DNA from: a virus | Length of the DNA: 48,290 nt | IMG/VR virus record: IMGVR_UViG_3300021440_000035 | Coordinates: 1 to 48,290 of that record | Strand: one strand, 5' to 3' | In this document: piece after piece, positions 31,308 to 38,360 of the stretch | Numbering within the stretch: position 1 is the stretch's first letter | Layout of the letters: each line of letters begins with the position of its first letter | The notes under the pieces: model-generated | What the model saw: only the letters and a program-made list of their open reading frames with translations | Database searches by the model: none | What the model was told of the DNA's origin: nothing | Program-made: the position numbers and the translations under genes

Positions 31308-31631
31308 TTACCAGTAATAAATGTACGGCTTACGCCCGTAGTCTGGGCAATCTGCCTCTTCAAGGTTACCTAGGGTCAATGTCTTTTCCCAGTTGCGGCA
31401 CGCAGCACGCTTGGGAACTGTCATAAACTCTCGGATGAACCAAGAAGGCGTGCTTTTCATCCAATGCCACTCGGTATTTACTGATTTTTTCTTTTTAGGC
31501 TTAGTGGTTTTTAGATAGATGGTGTAAAATAAGGTATACCCATCATTAGATACACATTTTTCACGCAATGTATCTTGATCCCAAGGATCGTACTTAAACC
31601 TATTCGGCCTATCTTTGTATGTTCTAGACAT
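31308..31631 (-). CDS. conserved phage hypothetical protein, 107 aa
   Basis: Basic start MSRTYKDRPNRFKY and C-terminal STPSWFIREFMTVPKRAACRN, WEKTLTLGNLEEADCPDYGRKP. I recognise this type from other phages, but no function is known to me. Encoded between tRNA-Lys(CUU) and tRNA-Pro. Confidence 0.8.
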   Translation of the reverse strand: MSRTYKDRPNRFKYDPWDQDTLREKCVSNDGYTLFYTIYLKTTKPKKKKSVNTEWHWMKSTPSWFIREFMTVPKRAACRNWEKTLTLGNLEEADCPDYGRKPYIYYW

Positions 31632-31677
31632 ATTATGCTCCTGTAAATCTACATATGCATAATATTCTCCTTATAGT

Positions 31678-31752
31678 TGGTAGGGCTGCGCAGATTCAAA
31701 CTGCGTTCTCTCGGCTTAAGAGGCCGGACTTCATCGTCAAAGTTTCATCCCC
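31678..31752 (-). tRNA. tRNA-Lys (CUU)
   Basis: Loop CTCTTAA on a CGGC/GCCG stem; T-arm CGCAG TTTGAAT CTGCG; one acceptor mismatch; CCA encoded. Confidence 0.9.
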
Positions 31753-31825
31753 ATATTAAAGTACCCATTGCTCTTATACGTAATGCTAGGGTATAGCATT
31801 ACGTATAGGAATAGATGCTTGAATA
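31753..31825 (-). ncRNA. spacer with a 14-bp hairpin and flush terminal stem
   Basis: TATACGTAATGCTA/TAGCATTACGTATA (31774-31806 region) is a perfect 14-bp hairpin; outer arms at 31753-31761 and 31818-31826 pair with one mismatch and touch tRNA-Lys and tRNA-Asn. Confidence 0.55.
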
Positions 31826-31904
31826 TGGCACCACATCTAGGAATCGAACCCAGCTAACCTCAGATTAACAGTCTGGCCCATGCACCTTGCTCGGGTTGTG
31901 TGGT
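31826..31904 (-). tRNA. tRNA-Asn (GUU)
   Basis: Loop CTGTTAA on CAGA/TCTG; acceptor ACCACAC/ATGTGGT; T-arm CTGGG TTCGATT CCTAG; CCA encoded. Confidence 0.92.
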
Positions 31905-31911
31905 ATTTGTA

Positions 31912-31996
31912 TGGTGGGCAAAGAGAGACTCGAACTCTCACGGTGTTACCCGCTGGAACCTAAATCCAGTGCGTCTACCAATTTCGCCATATGCCC
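31912..31996 (-). tRNA. tRNA-Leu (UAG)
   Basis: Class II; anticodon arm CTGGA TTTAGGT TCCAG; T-stem GAGAG/CTCTC; CCA encoded. Confidence 0.95.
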
Positions 31997-32135
31997 ATAT
32001 TAAAATACTCTAAAGCCCGGACGATTTTGGCTTCCCGGCACGTCATCTGCTACAGCGCCCACACAGTGTAGTCTTAAGAATCAGATAGTTTATGAGCATT
32101 CTTACGCGGTTGTCTTGTGTAAGAGTATTTTAATA
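31997..32135 (-). ncRNA. spacer RNA closed by a perfect 15-bp terminal stem
   Basis: Arms 31997-32011 and 32122-32136 (ATATTAAAATACTCT type) fill the ends of the gap exactly: one meets the first base of tRNA-Leu(UAG), the other the last base of the tRNA-Tyr CCA. About 110 bases of noncoding sequence lie inside. tRNA end processing alone would release it. Confidence 0.68.
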
Positions 32136-32220
32136 TGGTGGATGACGTAGGGATCGAACCTACCTGCCTCTAAAGGCCACGGGGTTACAGCCCGCTTAGA
32201 CGCCGTTGTCCATGTCATCC
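32136..32220 (-). tRNA. tRNA-Tyr (GUA)
   Basis: Class II; anticodon arm GCGGG CTGTAAC CCCGT; acceptor GGATGAC/GTCATCC; CCA encoded. First tRNA after promoter 32312-32340. Confidence 0.95.
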
Positions 32221-32223
32221 AGA

Positions 32224-32304
32224 TGTGTCGTAATCCCCGCCAGATAAGTAATCTTAGCCATACAAACATGGCAATGCGAGAAAAGTGTTCAGAGATTACA
32301 ACAC
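32224..32304 (-). ncRNA. stem-closed leader between promoter and tRNA-Tyr
   Basis: Arms 32224-32234 and 32294-32304 pair over 11 bp with one minus-strand G-U pair. The 5' arm begins at the predicted transcription start. Inside are GCCAT/ATGGC and AGAT/ATCT hairpins. Confidence 0.58.
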
Positions 32305-32311
32305 AGATATA

Positions 32312-32340
32312 ATTATATCAAATTTAGGTTGCGCAAGCAA
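32312..32340 (-). promoter_or_regulatory. sigma70-like promoter of a tRNA operon
   Basis: TTGCTT, 17 bp, TATAAT on the minus strand, with AAAATTTAAAC upstream. Drives tRNA-Tyr, Leu, Asn, Lys and the genes after them. Confidence 0.85.
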
Positions 32341-32527
32341 GTTTAAATTTTCGTACCGCCTCAGCATCAACAGAAGCATACACTCTAAACTTGTCCTTAC
32401 CTACACGATCATACAGTGCTTCAGCCGAATCACGATGGTTCTTACGATCCTCATGCGACTTATAAACACTAGCATAGCGACTAACAAAAACGTCAATCAA
32501 AAATTCTTTGCTATACGCAACTGCCAT
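32324..32527 (-). CDS. basic hypothetical protein, 67 aa
   Basis: Start at the ATG at 32527 (GGAG seven bases upstream). Helical, with Lys/Arg/His-rich centre (YKSHEDRKNHRDSAEALYDRVGKDKF). Its end overlaps the tRNA promoter. Unrecognised. Confidence 0.72.
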   Translation of the reverse strand: MAVAYSKEFLIDVFVSRYASVYKSHEDRKNHRDSAEALYDRVGKDKFRVYASVDAEAVRKFKLACAT

Positions 32528-32544
32528 AATATCTCCAAAGAACA

Positions 32545-32877
32545 TTAATTATAGCAGACTGAGCCAAAGCGTTCAAGATCAATAATTTGAAGGCTGTTTC
32601 CTGGTGAATTTACACGTTGGATCTCTTCTTGCAAGGAGGTGTAAATATTCTCCATGTAAGACGACATTCTGTAACATCCACGATGTAGAACATACTCACT
32701 ACCAGAAGCAGTAGTAGCACGATAAACGTCGCCATCTACATCAATCTTACGTACTGCAGAACTAATACGCCAAGAGTCACCATTAGCGAAACCGCCATAG
32801 TATGAGCATAGAATCTTGACATGAGTTTCGCCCAGGTACTTAACTTCAACTAGTACCCAACAATCAGGACTATTCAT
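32545..32877 (-). CDS. hypothetical protein, 110 aa
   Basis: Start at the ATG at 32877 because GGAGG is nine bases upstream; an ATG at 32886 would touch the GGAGG. Beta-rich with several Cys and Tyr. Overlaps the upstream gene by 8 bases. Unrecognised. Confidence 0.72.
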   Translation of the reverse strand: MNSPDCWVLVEVKYLGETHVKILCSYYGGFANGDSWRISSAVRKIDVDGDVYRATTASGSEYVLHRGCYRMSSYMENIYTSLQEEIQRVNSPGNSLQIIDLERFGSVCYN

Positions 32878-33103
32878 CTTGGTCATCCTCCCACCAGTAA
32901 AGAACGTTCAATTCCATGAACGCTTTAAGGTCAAAGTTATCAGGAAAAATAAGTTCACGAACCTGAAAACCGTCACCACTAGAGTACTTTTCATGATTGT
33001 TTTCTTCTAGCTGTTCCATCTTTTCGTCTGACATAGTTTTATGCCATTCGATATTGTTGGAACCATCACCGCAATCAGTAATAACCAAGTAAACAGTTTG
33101 CAT
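32870..33103 (-). CDS. acidic hypothetical protein, 77 aa
   Basis: Not recognised. Acidic throughout and ends LYWWEDDQDE. Follows promoter 33127-33156. Confidence 0.72.
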   Translation of the reverse strand: MQTVYLVITDCGDGSNNIEWHKTMSDEKMEQLEENNHEKYSSGDGFQVRELIFPDNFDLKAFMELNVLYWWEDDQDE

Positions 33104-33126
33104 ATTATTTCTCCAAATCAGACTAT

Positions 33127-33156
33127 ATTATAGTCTGATTCAGGCAAATAATTCAA
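33127..33156 (-). promoter_or_regulatory. sigma70-like promoter
   Basis: TTGAAT, 18 bp, TATAAT on the minus strand with AATTTTTAAC upstream. The -10 lies in a short inverted repeat (GACTATA...TATAGTC). Confidence 0.78.
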
Positions 33157-33164
33157 GTTAAAAA

Positions 33165-33452
33165 TTATTCAATTATAGGGTAGTGAATAGCTTGGCTAGG
33201 CATCATGAAAAATTCCCATTGCTCATGTCCAGGACCAAATAGGTCACAAGTAATCACTGTAGACCAAGGACCTTCAAAATCAGGATCATCTTCGTGTTCT
33301 TCTAGGTACTGTTCTTCGTCCTGCTCTCTATAGAATTCTTCCATATGATAGAAAGCTTTATCCTTGGCTTCATCCTCAGAGTTAGCGTGCACAACAACGT
33401 GCTCACCGTATCCGCAGTAGTTAGCACTCTCGTAATAAATAATGTATAGCAT
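33165..33452 (-). CDS. acidic hypothetical protein, 95 aa
   Basis: Start at the ATG at 33452, six bases after the tRNA-Arg CCA; no ribosome site, so after tRNA processing the mRNA would be nearly leaderless. Acidic centre (REQDEEQYLEEHEDDPDFEGPW) and a hydrophobic end. Unrecognised; phage proteins of this layout are common. Confidence 0.7.
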   Translation of the reverse strand: MLYIIYYESANYCGYGEHVVVHANSEDEAKDKAFYHMEEFYREQDEEQYLEEHEDDPDFEGPWSTVITCDLFGPGHEQWEFFMMPSQAIHYPIIE

Positions 33453-33457
33453 AGTTT

Positions 33458-33533
33458 TGGCACCCCGTGGAGGAATCGAACCCACCATTAAAGGCTTAGA
33501 AGACCCTTGCATTGTCCATTATACTAACGGGGT
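33458..33533 (-). tRNA. tRNA-Arg (UCU)
   Basis: Anticodon arm AGGGT CTTCTAA GCCTT; acceptor ACCCCGT/ACGGGGT; T-loop TTCGATT; CCA encoded. Last tRNA of the main array. Confidence 0.94.
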
Positions 33534-33542
33534 ATGTTTTGT

Positions 33543-33797
33543 TTAGTCGATATAAAGAATAACAGTTTCGTCAGGCTCAGCACCATTCTCGATAAGCCAG
33601 TGCACTAGGGTCATACGAGCTTTCTCATGCTCAAGAGCTTCCCTATCTACGCTTTCAAGAAATTCGTTAGAGTAGTCTTCGATATCTACAATGAAAGCTT
33701 CTAGAGTATCAGAGCCTCGCTCAAAATACTTCTCGACAGCTTCCAGTACTTTCCAAGGAGTATTAATGAATTCAAAAACTTTGTAGTTCTTAAACAT
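33543..33797 (-). CDS. acidic hypothetical protein, 84 aa
   Basis: Not recognised. Helical, acidic. Own promoter at 33824-33852; contains one CTAGGGTC copy. Confidence 0.72.
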   Translation of the reverse strand: MFKNYKVFEFINTPWKVLEAVEKYFERGSDTLEAFIVDIEDYSNEFLESVDREALEHEKARMTLVHWLIENGAEPDETVILYID

Positions 33798-33823
33798 ATC
33801 TTATTCCGATCAATTAAAGAATA

Positions 33824-33852
33824 ATTATACAACGCCTAAGCATTATAATCAA
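33824..33852 (-). promoter_or_regulatory. sigma70-like promoter
   Basis: TTGATT, 17 bp, TATAAT on the minus strand. Overlaps the end of the phosphatase-like gene; drives the 84-aa gene and tRNA-Arg. Confidence 0.82.
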
Positions 33853-34259
33853 GTCTTTAATTTTAGATTATAAAGTAACTTACGTAGTTCGGCAACTAAA
33901 GCAGGCTGCATGTAGTCGTATTCATCTTCAATGTCTAAACGTACTGCTTTACATTCGATATCCTCGTCATAACCAACTGGCTCAAATACTTGAATAGCCT
34001 CATGATAATTGTACGAATTCATGAAAACTATAGTGTCCGCCCACAGAATTAGATTAACTGTTAGCGGAATAATAGCGCAGTGCTGGTTACTACCACATGA
34101 GCGCGTATTCCAGCCAAACATTTCTTGCGCTACGCGTGCTGCGGTAGGGCTGCGTAGAATGCCCGCCGTACATACGAATAAAACTCTAGGGTTAGTCCCT
34201 TGATGTGGATTGCTGTAAGGTGCGTTTGCTTCAACTATGCGTTGGGTAAGGGTTGTCAT
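33849..34259 (-). CDS. low-molecular-weight tyrosine phosphatase-like protein, 136 aa
   Basis: VLFVCTAGILRSPTAA near residues 26-41 is the CX5R(S/T) P-loop (Cys30, Arg36) of LMW phosphatases, and DIEDEYDYMQP near 115 fits the general-acid DP-type loop, although the canonical DP is not exact. Similar short proteins occur in many phages. Substrate unknown; host phosphoproteins or nucleotides are possible. Confidence 0.82.
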   Translation of the reverse strand: MTTLTQRIVEANAPYSNPHQGTNPRVLFVCTAGILRSPTAARVAQEMFGWNTRSCGSNQHCAIIPLTVNLILWADTIVFMNSYNYHEAIQVFEPVGYDEDIECKAVRLDIEDEYDYMQPALVAELRKLLYNLKLKT

Positions 34260-34551
34260 ATAATTCTTTAGCGATTGCTCTGCGTGCTTGATCTAAGTAA
34301 AAATCGCGTTCGTCATGCATAAAAATACCTTCGCCTTCTGGATGCGCTTTATAAACTAATTTACCACCACAATCAGGTACTTCTACTGTGAAACTTCCAT
34401 GTCTAAGACGTAGATATCCTACTAATGCTTCACCCAAATATACATCGTATTGTTCTGGGCAAGCATAACAGGTGAGTTCTAAAGTCAGGGCATCATAGAT
34501 ACCACGATGGCGGGGATCTACGGCCCCAATCTGCGAGATGTGATTTGTCAC
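34231..34551 (-). CDS. conserved phage hypothetical protein, up to 106 aa
   Basis: The body LTCYACPEQYDVYLGEALVGYLRLRHGSFTVE, GEGIFMHDERDFYLDQA is a pattern I have seen in phage proteins without function. The first 17 or so codons overlap the upstream gene, so the true start may be later. Unassigned function. Confidence 0.7.
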   Translation of the reverse strand: MTNHISQIGAVDPRHRGIYDALTLELTCYACPEQYDVYLGEALVGYLRLRHGSFTVEVPDCGGKLVYKAHPEGEGIFMHDERDFYLDQARRAIAKELYDNPYPTHS

Positions 34552-34972
34552 GGCGATAATACTTTCTGTAAGCCTCTACTGTGTCTGGTTCATTTTTAAA
34601 GTCATCATGAACGCACTTTGGCGGATCAGTGAATGCAATGTTAGGCAGGTCAGGCGTAGGCCATGCCAGTGCTTTTGCTAGACTTAAATGGGTTTTCTTA
34701 TGTTCAAACCTGAATTGACATTCTACATTAAGGCACTTCATCAATTCAAGTAGGTAATTGTAATTTTCAATTGAAGACCTAACCCAGATCGCATCAGGAT
34801 GATTCTTATGCGTAAGTCTGTATATTCCAGGAATCTTTAATGCATCTGGGTTGGTCAAATGGTGTGCACTAGCTAATAGCTGAGCACCTTCTAGAATCAT
34901 TTTATTGACATGGTTTTGCACGTGCGCTTGTGCGCATTTCTCAATATCTAGATCTAAATAGAATATGTTCAT
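34493..34972 (-). CDS. conserved phage hypothetical protein, 159 aa
   Basis: Start at the ATG at 34972 (TAATG overlap). Contains AQAHVQNHVNKMILEGAQLL, THKNHPDAIWVRSS, and YRKYYRRDKSHLADWGRRSPPSW, the conserved blocks of a widespread phage family that is sometimes linked to DNA repair glycosylases on weak evidence. His- and Trp-rich, so metal or nucleic acid binding is possible. Confidence 0.78.
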   Translation of the reverse strand: MNIFYLDLDIEKCAQAHVQNHVNKMILEGAQLLASAHHLTNPDALKIPGIYRLTHKNHPDAIWVRSSIENYNYLLELMKCLNVECQFRFEHKKTHLSLAKALAWPTPDLPNIAFTDPPKCVHDDFKNEPDTVEAYRKYYRRDKSHLADWGRRSPPSWYL

Positions 34973-35181
34973 TATTCGTTTGCTTGACAGAAACCACAAA
35001 TAGGGTTTCCATCTATATCAGGTTTAAGTGCTCGTTTTGCATGCCAGATGCCACAATTTGAGCACGTGTCTATTGTTAATTGCGCGATATCGAATGAGCT
35101 GAAACTAATTCCAGCATCTTCTAAAACTGAGCGTAGGTTTTTTGTTGTTCTTCTTAGAGAACGCTCGATTTCTTCAATCAT
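34972..35181 (-). CDS. small zinc-binding protein, 69 aa
   Basis: A helical N-terminus and a C-terminal CSNC...CGFC pair (residues 40-65), likely one zinc site. ATGA overlap with the gene upstream. No family recognised. Confidence 0.75.
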   Translation of the reverse strand: MIEEIERSLRRTTKNLRSVLEDAGISFSSFDIAQLTIDTCSNCGIWHAKRALKPDIDGNPICGFCQANE

Positions 35182-35618
35182 ACTTTGTAACGGTTATCAA
35201 GTTCAGGGTGAGTCTTTTCAAACTCTAACAAGAACATAATGCAACAGGCAGCATGTGCTAGGTGAGATAGGCCCGACTCTGGGTCTTTATCCTCACCATC
35301 ATTAAATGCTTGAATGTGACGCATTGCTGCAGCTAAGGGCCGATTCCAGTCAAAACCCTTACGCCAATTATGTGCTGCGTATTTCTTAGCACCAAAAGCC
35401 ATAACTTTGGCAGTTTCTTCTAATGCTACGCGCGAAAGTAAGTCTAGCGGCGGCTTATCTTGGTCGTATTTGATAGCACCTTCAGTCATATCAAGCTTTT
35501 TATTTAAACTAGTATTTATGTAGTAACCTTCGGCTAACTTAGTATATTTGGTAATATCCGTAAGGGGTGGTTTAGCATCTGATGTTACTTGTGAGATGTG
35601 GGCTTCACTAGGGAGCAT
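35178..35618 (-). CDS. dATP/dGTP diphosphohydrolase-like protein (DUF5664 type)
   Basis: 146 aa. The domain from residue 44: GAIKYDQDKPPLDLL, EETAKVMAFGAKKYAAHNWRKGFDW, AAMRHIQAFNDGEDKDPESGLSHLAHAACCIMFLLEF. The GxKY, NWRKG, RH and DPESG blocks match phage dATP/dGTP diphosphohydrolase-type proteins that trim purine dNTP pools. The first 43 residues may be an extension or the start may be the ATG at 35489. Confidence 0.82.
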   Translation of the reverse strand: MLPSEAHISQVTSDAKPPLTDITKYTKLAEGYYINTSLNKKLDMTEGAIKYDQDKPPLDLLSRVALEETAKVMAFGAKKYAAHNWRKGFDWNRPLAAAMRHIQAFNDGEDKDPESGLSHLAHAACCIMFLLEFEKTHPELDNRYKV

Positions 35619-35776
35619 AATTTAGGTTCAATATAAAGTTCACCCAGAAGTTGTTTCTGAGCAGCGGTTAAAGGACTTTCAACATTCATTAACCTGTAGT
35701 ATCGTAAATACACAGGTAGTAACTCATGTTTTATGAGTTCTTCTAATTCTAACGTATAACTACGGGTAATATTCAT
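35585..35776 (-). CDS. hypothetical protein, 63 aa
   Basis: Not recognised. First gene on this strand after the strand switch; helical, no motif. Overlaps the diphosphohydrolase gene by 34 bases. Confidence 0.7.
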   Translation of the reverse strand: MNITRSYTLELEELIKHELLPVYLRYYRLMNVESPLTAAQKQLLGELYIEPKLCSLVKPTSHK

Positions 35777-35800
35777 GTTACAATTCCCAAGACTTCAATA

Positions 35801-35829
35801 ATTATAGCACACACACCAAAGCTTTGCAA
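35801..35829 (-). promoter_or_regulatory. sigma70-like promoter (leftward, divergent region)
   Basis: TTGCAA, 17 bp, TATAAT on the minus strand. Confidence 0.8.
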
Positions 35830-35856
35830 ATGCAAAATCTTGAACCCGGTTTGGCG

Positions 35857-35898
35857 CAGACCTCGCGCCTTAGAGCGCAAACGTAAAAGCCAGGTCTG
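35857..35898. promoter_or_regulatory. inverted repeats between divergent promoters
   Basis: CAGACCT/AGGTCTG (7 bp) encloses GCGC/GCGC. Located between the leftward and rightward promoters, so a possible operator or hairpin at the switch point. Confidence 0.5.
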
Positions 35899-35933
35899 TA
35901 CGCGTGCTATACTTTTAGGGCGGAAAAACTGGC

Positions 35934-35962
35934 TTGATTTTTGCTTATCGGTATAGTATAAT
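35934..35962 (+). promoter_or_regulatory. sigma70-like promoter (rightward, divergent region)
   Basis: TTGATT, 17 bp, TATAAT. Drives the plus-strand small-gene operon. Confidence 0.85.
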
Positions 35963-35984
35963 AATTAAATCAATTGAGGAAAAC

Positions 35985-36260
35985 ATGAACGCAAACTTAC
36001 CGCAAATTTTAGGTGTAGCTATTGTCTATAAGGGACAAATGTTTGCACTTCCTAAACCTTACCGCCACCATAATGTGATTCGGTTTATGTGGGAATTTTG
36101 TCATATTAGGCCTGTTGTTGGAGAGATGCAAGGCTTTTATGACGATAAGGGTAGGTTTCTTACTCGTGAAGAGGCGTATAAGTTGGCTAAAATGAATGGA
36201 CAACTTGTAAGTAAGACAGAACACGGGCTGCATAAACTATTCTCTGAGGATATTTGGTGA
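35985..36260 (+). CDS. conserved phage hypothetical protein, 91 aa
   Basis: Start at the ATG at 35985 with GAGGA upstream. VAIVYKGQMFALPKPYRHHNVIRFM and GFYDDKGRFLTREEAYKLAKMNGQ resemble a small protein found in many phages; function unknown. First gene of the rightward operon. Confidence 0.8.
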   Translation: MNANLPQILGVAIVYKGQMFALPKPYRHHNVIRFMWEFCHIRPVVGEMQGFYDDKGRFLTREEAYKLAKMNGQLVSKTEHGLHKLFSEDIW

Positions 36261-36592
36261 TGGATAATCTAATTCAAGACCTACGTAATGGAGAAATCCT
36301 ATACAGTGTTGTAAACGATGAAACGGTTCGTAACTTCGTACCACCTACTAAACTTGCAATTACTGCTGCTAATACTTTAGCTAAGTGTAAAGAGGTTATC
36401 AATCAACTAGGTGTTGCTAACCAACAACTTCAGAACAAACTTCAGCAATATATTGCACACGATGAAATGCTGCAAAAGGAACTAAACAAATGTACTCAAT
36501 CAGAATCTGTACTAAAATCGGAAATAAAATCGCTACGTGGGAAACTGGAGAGTGTGATTCAATCAACTATGTCCTGGCCGTCGAGCAAGTAA
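36260..36592 (+). CDS. coiled-coil hypothetical protein, 110 aa
   Basis: TGATG overlap with the upstream stop; GAGGA upstream. Residues 30-100 form a Gln/Leu-rich coiled coil (NQLGVANQQLQNKLQQYI...). Its end overlaps another gene in a different frame. Confidence 0.75.
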   Translation: MDNLIQDLRNGEILYSVVNDETVRNFVPPTKLAITAANTLAKCKEVINQLGVANQQLQNKLQQYIAHDEMLQKELNKCTQSESVLKSEIKSLRGKLESVIQSTMSWPSSK

Positions 36593-36669
36593 AGCAAGAG
36601 CTGGGGTCTAAGCACAAGACGCCTGTTCTCGCGCTATTTATTAATGAGCAAGAACGTGCGTTGGCTTAG
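36490..36669 (+). CDS. small hypothetical protein nested with the coiled-coil gene, 59 aa
   Basis: ATG at 36490, frame MYSIRICTKIGNKIATWETG...LALFINEQERALA. The alternating beta pattern and codon use look real. It overlaps the coiled-coil gene by 103 bases in another frame and the hydrolase gene by 26 bases. Nested frames recall Rz/Rz1 pairs, but no lipobox is present. Confidence 0.6.
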   Translation: MYSIRICTKIGNKIATWETGECDSINYVLAVEQVKQELGSKHKTPVLALFINEQERALA

Positions 36670-37111
36670 TCGTATATGTGCTTTAGCAACACTATTCATT
36701 TCCTTCAGTTTAGGGTCTGGGCTGTTTCCAGAAACCGATTGTCTTGCTAGAAACATGTACTACGAGGCTAGAAGTGAGGGTATTTATGGCATGGTTGCGG
36801 TTGGCCAGGTATCATTAAATCGTACCAAGCATCCAAACTATCCTTCTAGCATTTGCTCTGTAGTTTATCAGAAATCACAGTTTTCGTGGACCCTAAAGCA
36901 ACAGCCACTTCCAATGGGGCCACATTGGGAATTGGCTAAGCAATTAGCAGTAGATATGATTAATGGAGATACTCAAGTAGATAACTTTGAGGCTACCCAC
37001 TATCATGCTACTTATGCTAAACCGCGCTGGAAGTATAAAATGCGTAAGATTACTTCCATTGGTAAACATATCTTTTATCGAGATAAAAATGAAACAACAA
37101 AATCTGCCTGA
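36644..37111 (+). CDS. SleB-type cell wall hydrolase (Hydrolase_2), probable endolysin
   Basis: 155 aa. N-terminal hydrophobic segment at residues 10-26 (ICALATLFISFSLGSGL), possibly a signal-anchor. The enzymatic domain has CLARNMYYEARSEGIYGMVAVGQVSLNRT with the catalytic Glu, then SICSVVYQKSQFSW and later ATHYHA. SleB/CwlJ-type enzymes cut peptidoglycan. A SAR-type endolysin that reaches the periplasm by itself would fit the leader. Confidence 0.88.
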   Translation: MSKNVRWLSRICALATLFISFSLGSGLFPETDCLARNMYYEARSEGIYGMVAVGQVSLNRTKHPNYPSSICSVVYQKSQFSWTLKQQPLPMGPHWELAKQLAVDMINGDTQVDNFEATHYHATYAKPRWKYKMRKITSIGKHIFYRDKNETTKSA

Positions 37112-37223
37112 ACCAGTTCAAGAAGTTCTAGAAGAAACCAAACCTTCTAGGGTCAAGGAAAAGAAAGAACCTCAGCGCAAACGTCCTACTAGGGACGAAA
37201 TTCTTGATAGACAATGGTCCTAA
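37089..37223 (+). CDS. highly charged 44-aa protein
   Basis: ATG at 37089, Glu/Lys-rich throughout (EEVLEETKPSRVKEKKEPQRKRP). Overlaps the hydrolase gene by 23 bases; contains CTAGGGTC. Probably disordered; role unknown. Confidence 0.6.
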   Translation: MKQQNLPEPVQEVLEETKPSRVKEKKEPQRKRPTRDEILDRQWS

Positions 37224-37228
37224 GTTAG

Positions 37229-37269
37229 TGGCCCACGGCAATTTCCCACTTGCCGTGGGCCTTTCTTTT
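37229..37269 (+). terminator. terminator whose 3' arm is part of the next promoter
   Basis: Perfect 12-bp stem (37230-37241 with 37250-37261) followed by TTTCTTTTT. The TTGCCG in its 3' arm is the -35 box of promoter 37250-37278. Confidence 0.88.
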
Positions 37270-37278
37270 TGGTATAAT
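37250..37278 (+). promoter_or_regulatory. promoter overlapping a terminator, near-leaderless
   Basis: TTGCCG, 17 bp, TATAAT; the T-run is the spacer. The -10 ends six bases before the ATG at 37285. Confidence 0.82.
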
Positions 37279-37284
37279 TATATT

Positions 37285-38043
37285 ATGAAAATTAGACTTT
37301 ACTCCGATCTGCACTTTGAGTTTATGAAGGGTAACACCGATTGGCTCAATCTTTACGTGTCTCCTAATGACGGCGTGGACGTGCTCGTCCTTGCTGGAGA
37401 CATTGCCGTAGGTGCTGGGGATGTTGCCAAGGTTGTGCGCTTCTTCAAGTCCCTAGGGTATGACAAGATCGTATATACTCCCGGTAACCACGAGTACTAC
37501 GGTTCTTACATGCGAATCGTTGATCCTGCGCTGCAACGTGCTTTCAATGAAATTGAAGGGGCTTTTCTACTTAACGATTCTAGTGTCAACATTGATGGTG
37601 TTACGTTCTTCGGCGGTACGCTTTGGACTAATTTCCGTAACGATCCTATTGCTAAAGCTATGGTACCTGGGATGATTAATGACTTTCATGTCATTAAGGA
37701 TATGACCAGTAATGCTGCTGTGCGTAAGTTTGAAGCTACTTATCAGTACATCAAAATGCGGTATGAGCAAGTTAAGGGTCCTAAGGTTGTGGTTACTCAC
37801 TTCCTGCCAGCTATTGAGTGCATTGCGCCTCAATATCAAGGTCCTAACATGATCAATACGTATTTTGCTAGCGATCTAGGTGATTTTGTTGCTAACCTGC
37901 AGGACACTACTTGGATGTTTGGACATACTCACGATTCCGTAGACCTTATGCTTGGTGACACTCGTGTGCTTTGTAATCCTATGGGCTATTTTGCACGCCA
38001 AATGAATCCAGGCTGGAATAAGGATATTGTCGTCAATGTCTAA
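37285..38043 (+). CDS. calcineurin-like metallophosphoesterase, 252 aa
   Basis: Motifs: SDLHFEF near 7, LAGDIAVG near 37, PGNHEYYG near 69, VTHFLPA near 172, and FGHTHDSVD near 212. All metal ligands are present. Different from, and longer than, the enzyme at 15507. Substrate unknown; phage enzymes of this class act on nucleotides, RNA ends or phosphoproteins. The -10 is so close that the mRNA may lack a leader. Confidence 0.92.
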   Translation: MKIRLYSDLHFEFMKGNTDWLNLYVSPNDGVDVLVLAGDIAVGAGDVAKVVRFFKSLGYDKIVYTPGNHEYYGSYMRIVDPALQRAFNEIEGAFLLNDSSVNIDGVTFFGGTLWTNFRNDPIAKAMVPGMINDFHVIKDMTSNAAVRKFEATYQYIKMRYEQVKGPKVVVTHFLPAIECIAPQYQGPNMINTYFASDLGDFVANLQDTTWMFGHTHDSVDLMLGDTRVLCNPMGYFARQMNPGWNKDIVVNV

Positions 38044-38209
38044 TAAAAGCTATAAAGAAATCTGCAATACGTGCGAACTTATAGAATTCAATGATTTGAG
38101 TTCTGGAATCTATGAGCACTATGTAGACGACACTAAAGGATACGTGTGCTACTGGTTTCCAGGCTCTACGTCAGAACTTCCCGCAACTATTAAAACTTAT
38201 TACCTATGA
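38036..38209 (+). CDS. hypothetical protein, 57 aa
   Basis: ATG at 38036 overlapping the upstream stop. Cys pair (CNTCELIEF) and a later YVCYWF, possibly zinc binding. Unrecognised. Confidence 0.68.
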   Translation: MSNKSYKEICNTCELIEFNDLSSGIYEHYVDDTKGYVCYWFPGSTSELPATIKTYYL

Positions 38210-38355
38210 ACTATATAATCGCAATGTGGCCAGATGGTACGTGGTGTCTTTGGGAAGATCGTCACGAATATCTATTGTGGATGTCAGATGACTATGAACG
38301 GCTTAGTGCTATTTTTAGTAGTAAGGGCGAGATTGTAGAGACAATTCGACTATGA
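38206..38355 (+). CDS. hypothetical protein, 49 aa
   Basis: ATGA overlap with the gene above. Trp-rich (MWPDGTWCLWEDRHEY) then a short helix. Ends just before the terminator-promoter element. Unrecognised but clearly coding by overlap and composition. Confidence 0.65.
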   Translation: MNYIIAMWPDGTWCLWEDRHEYLLWMSDDYERLSAIFSSKGEIVETIRL

Positions 38356-38360
38356 TAGTA

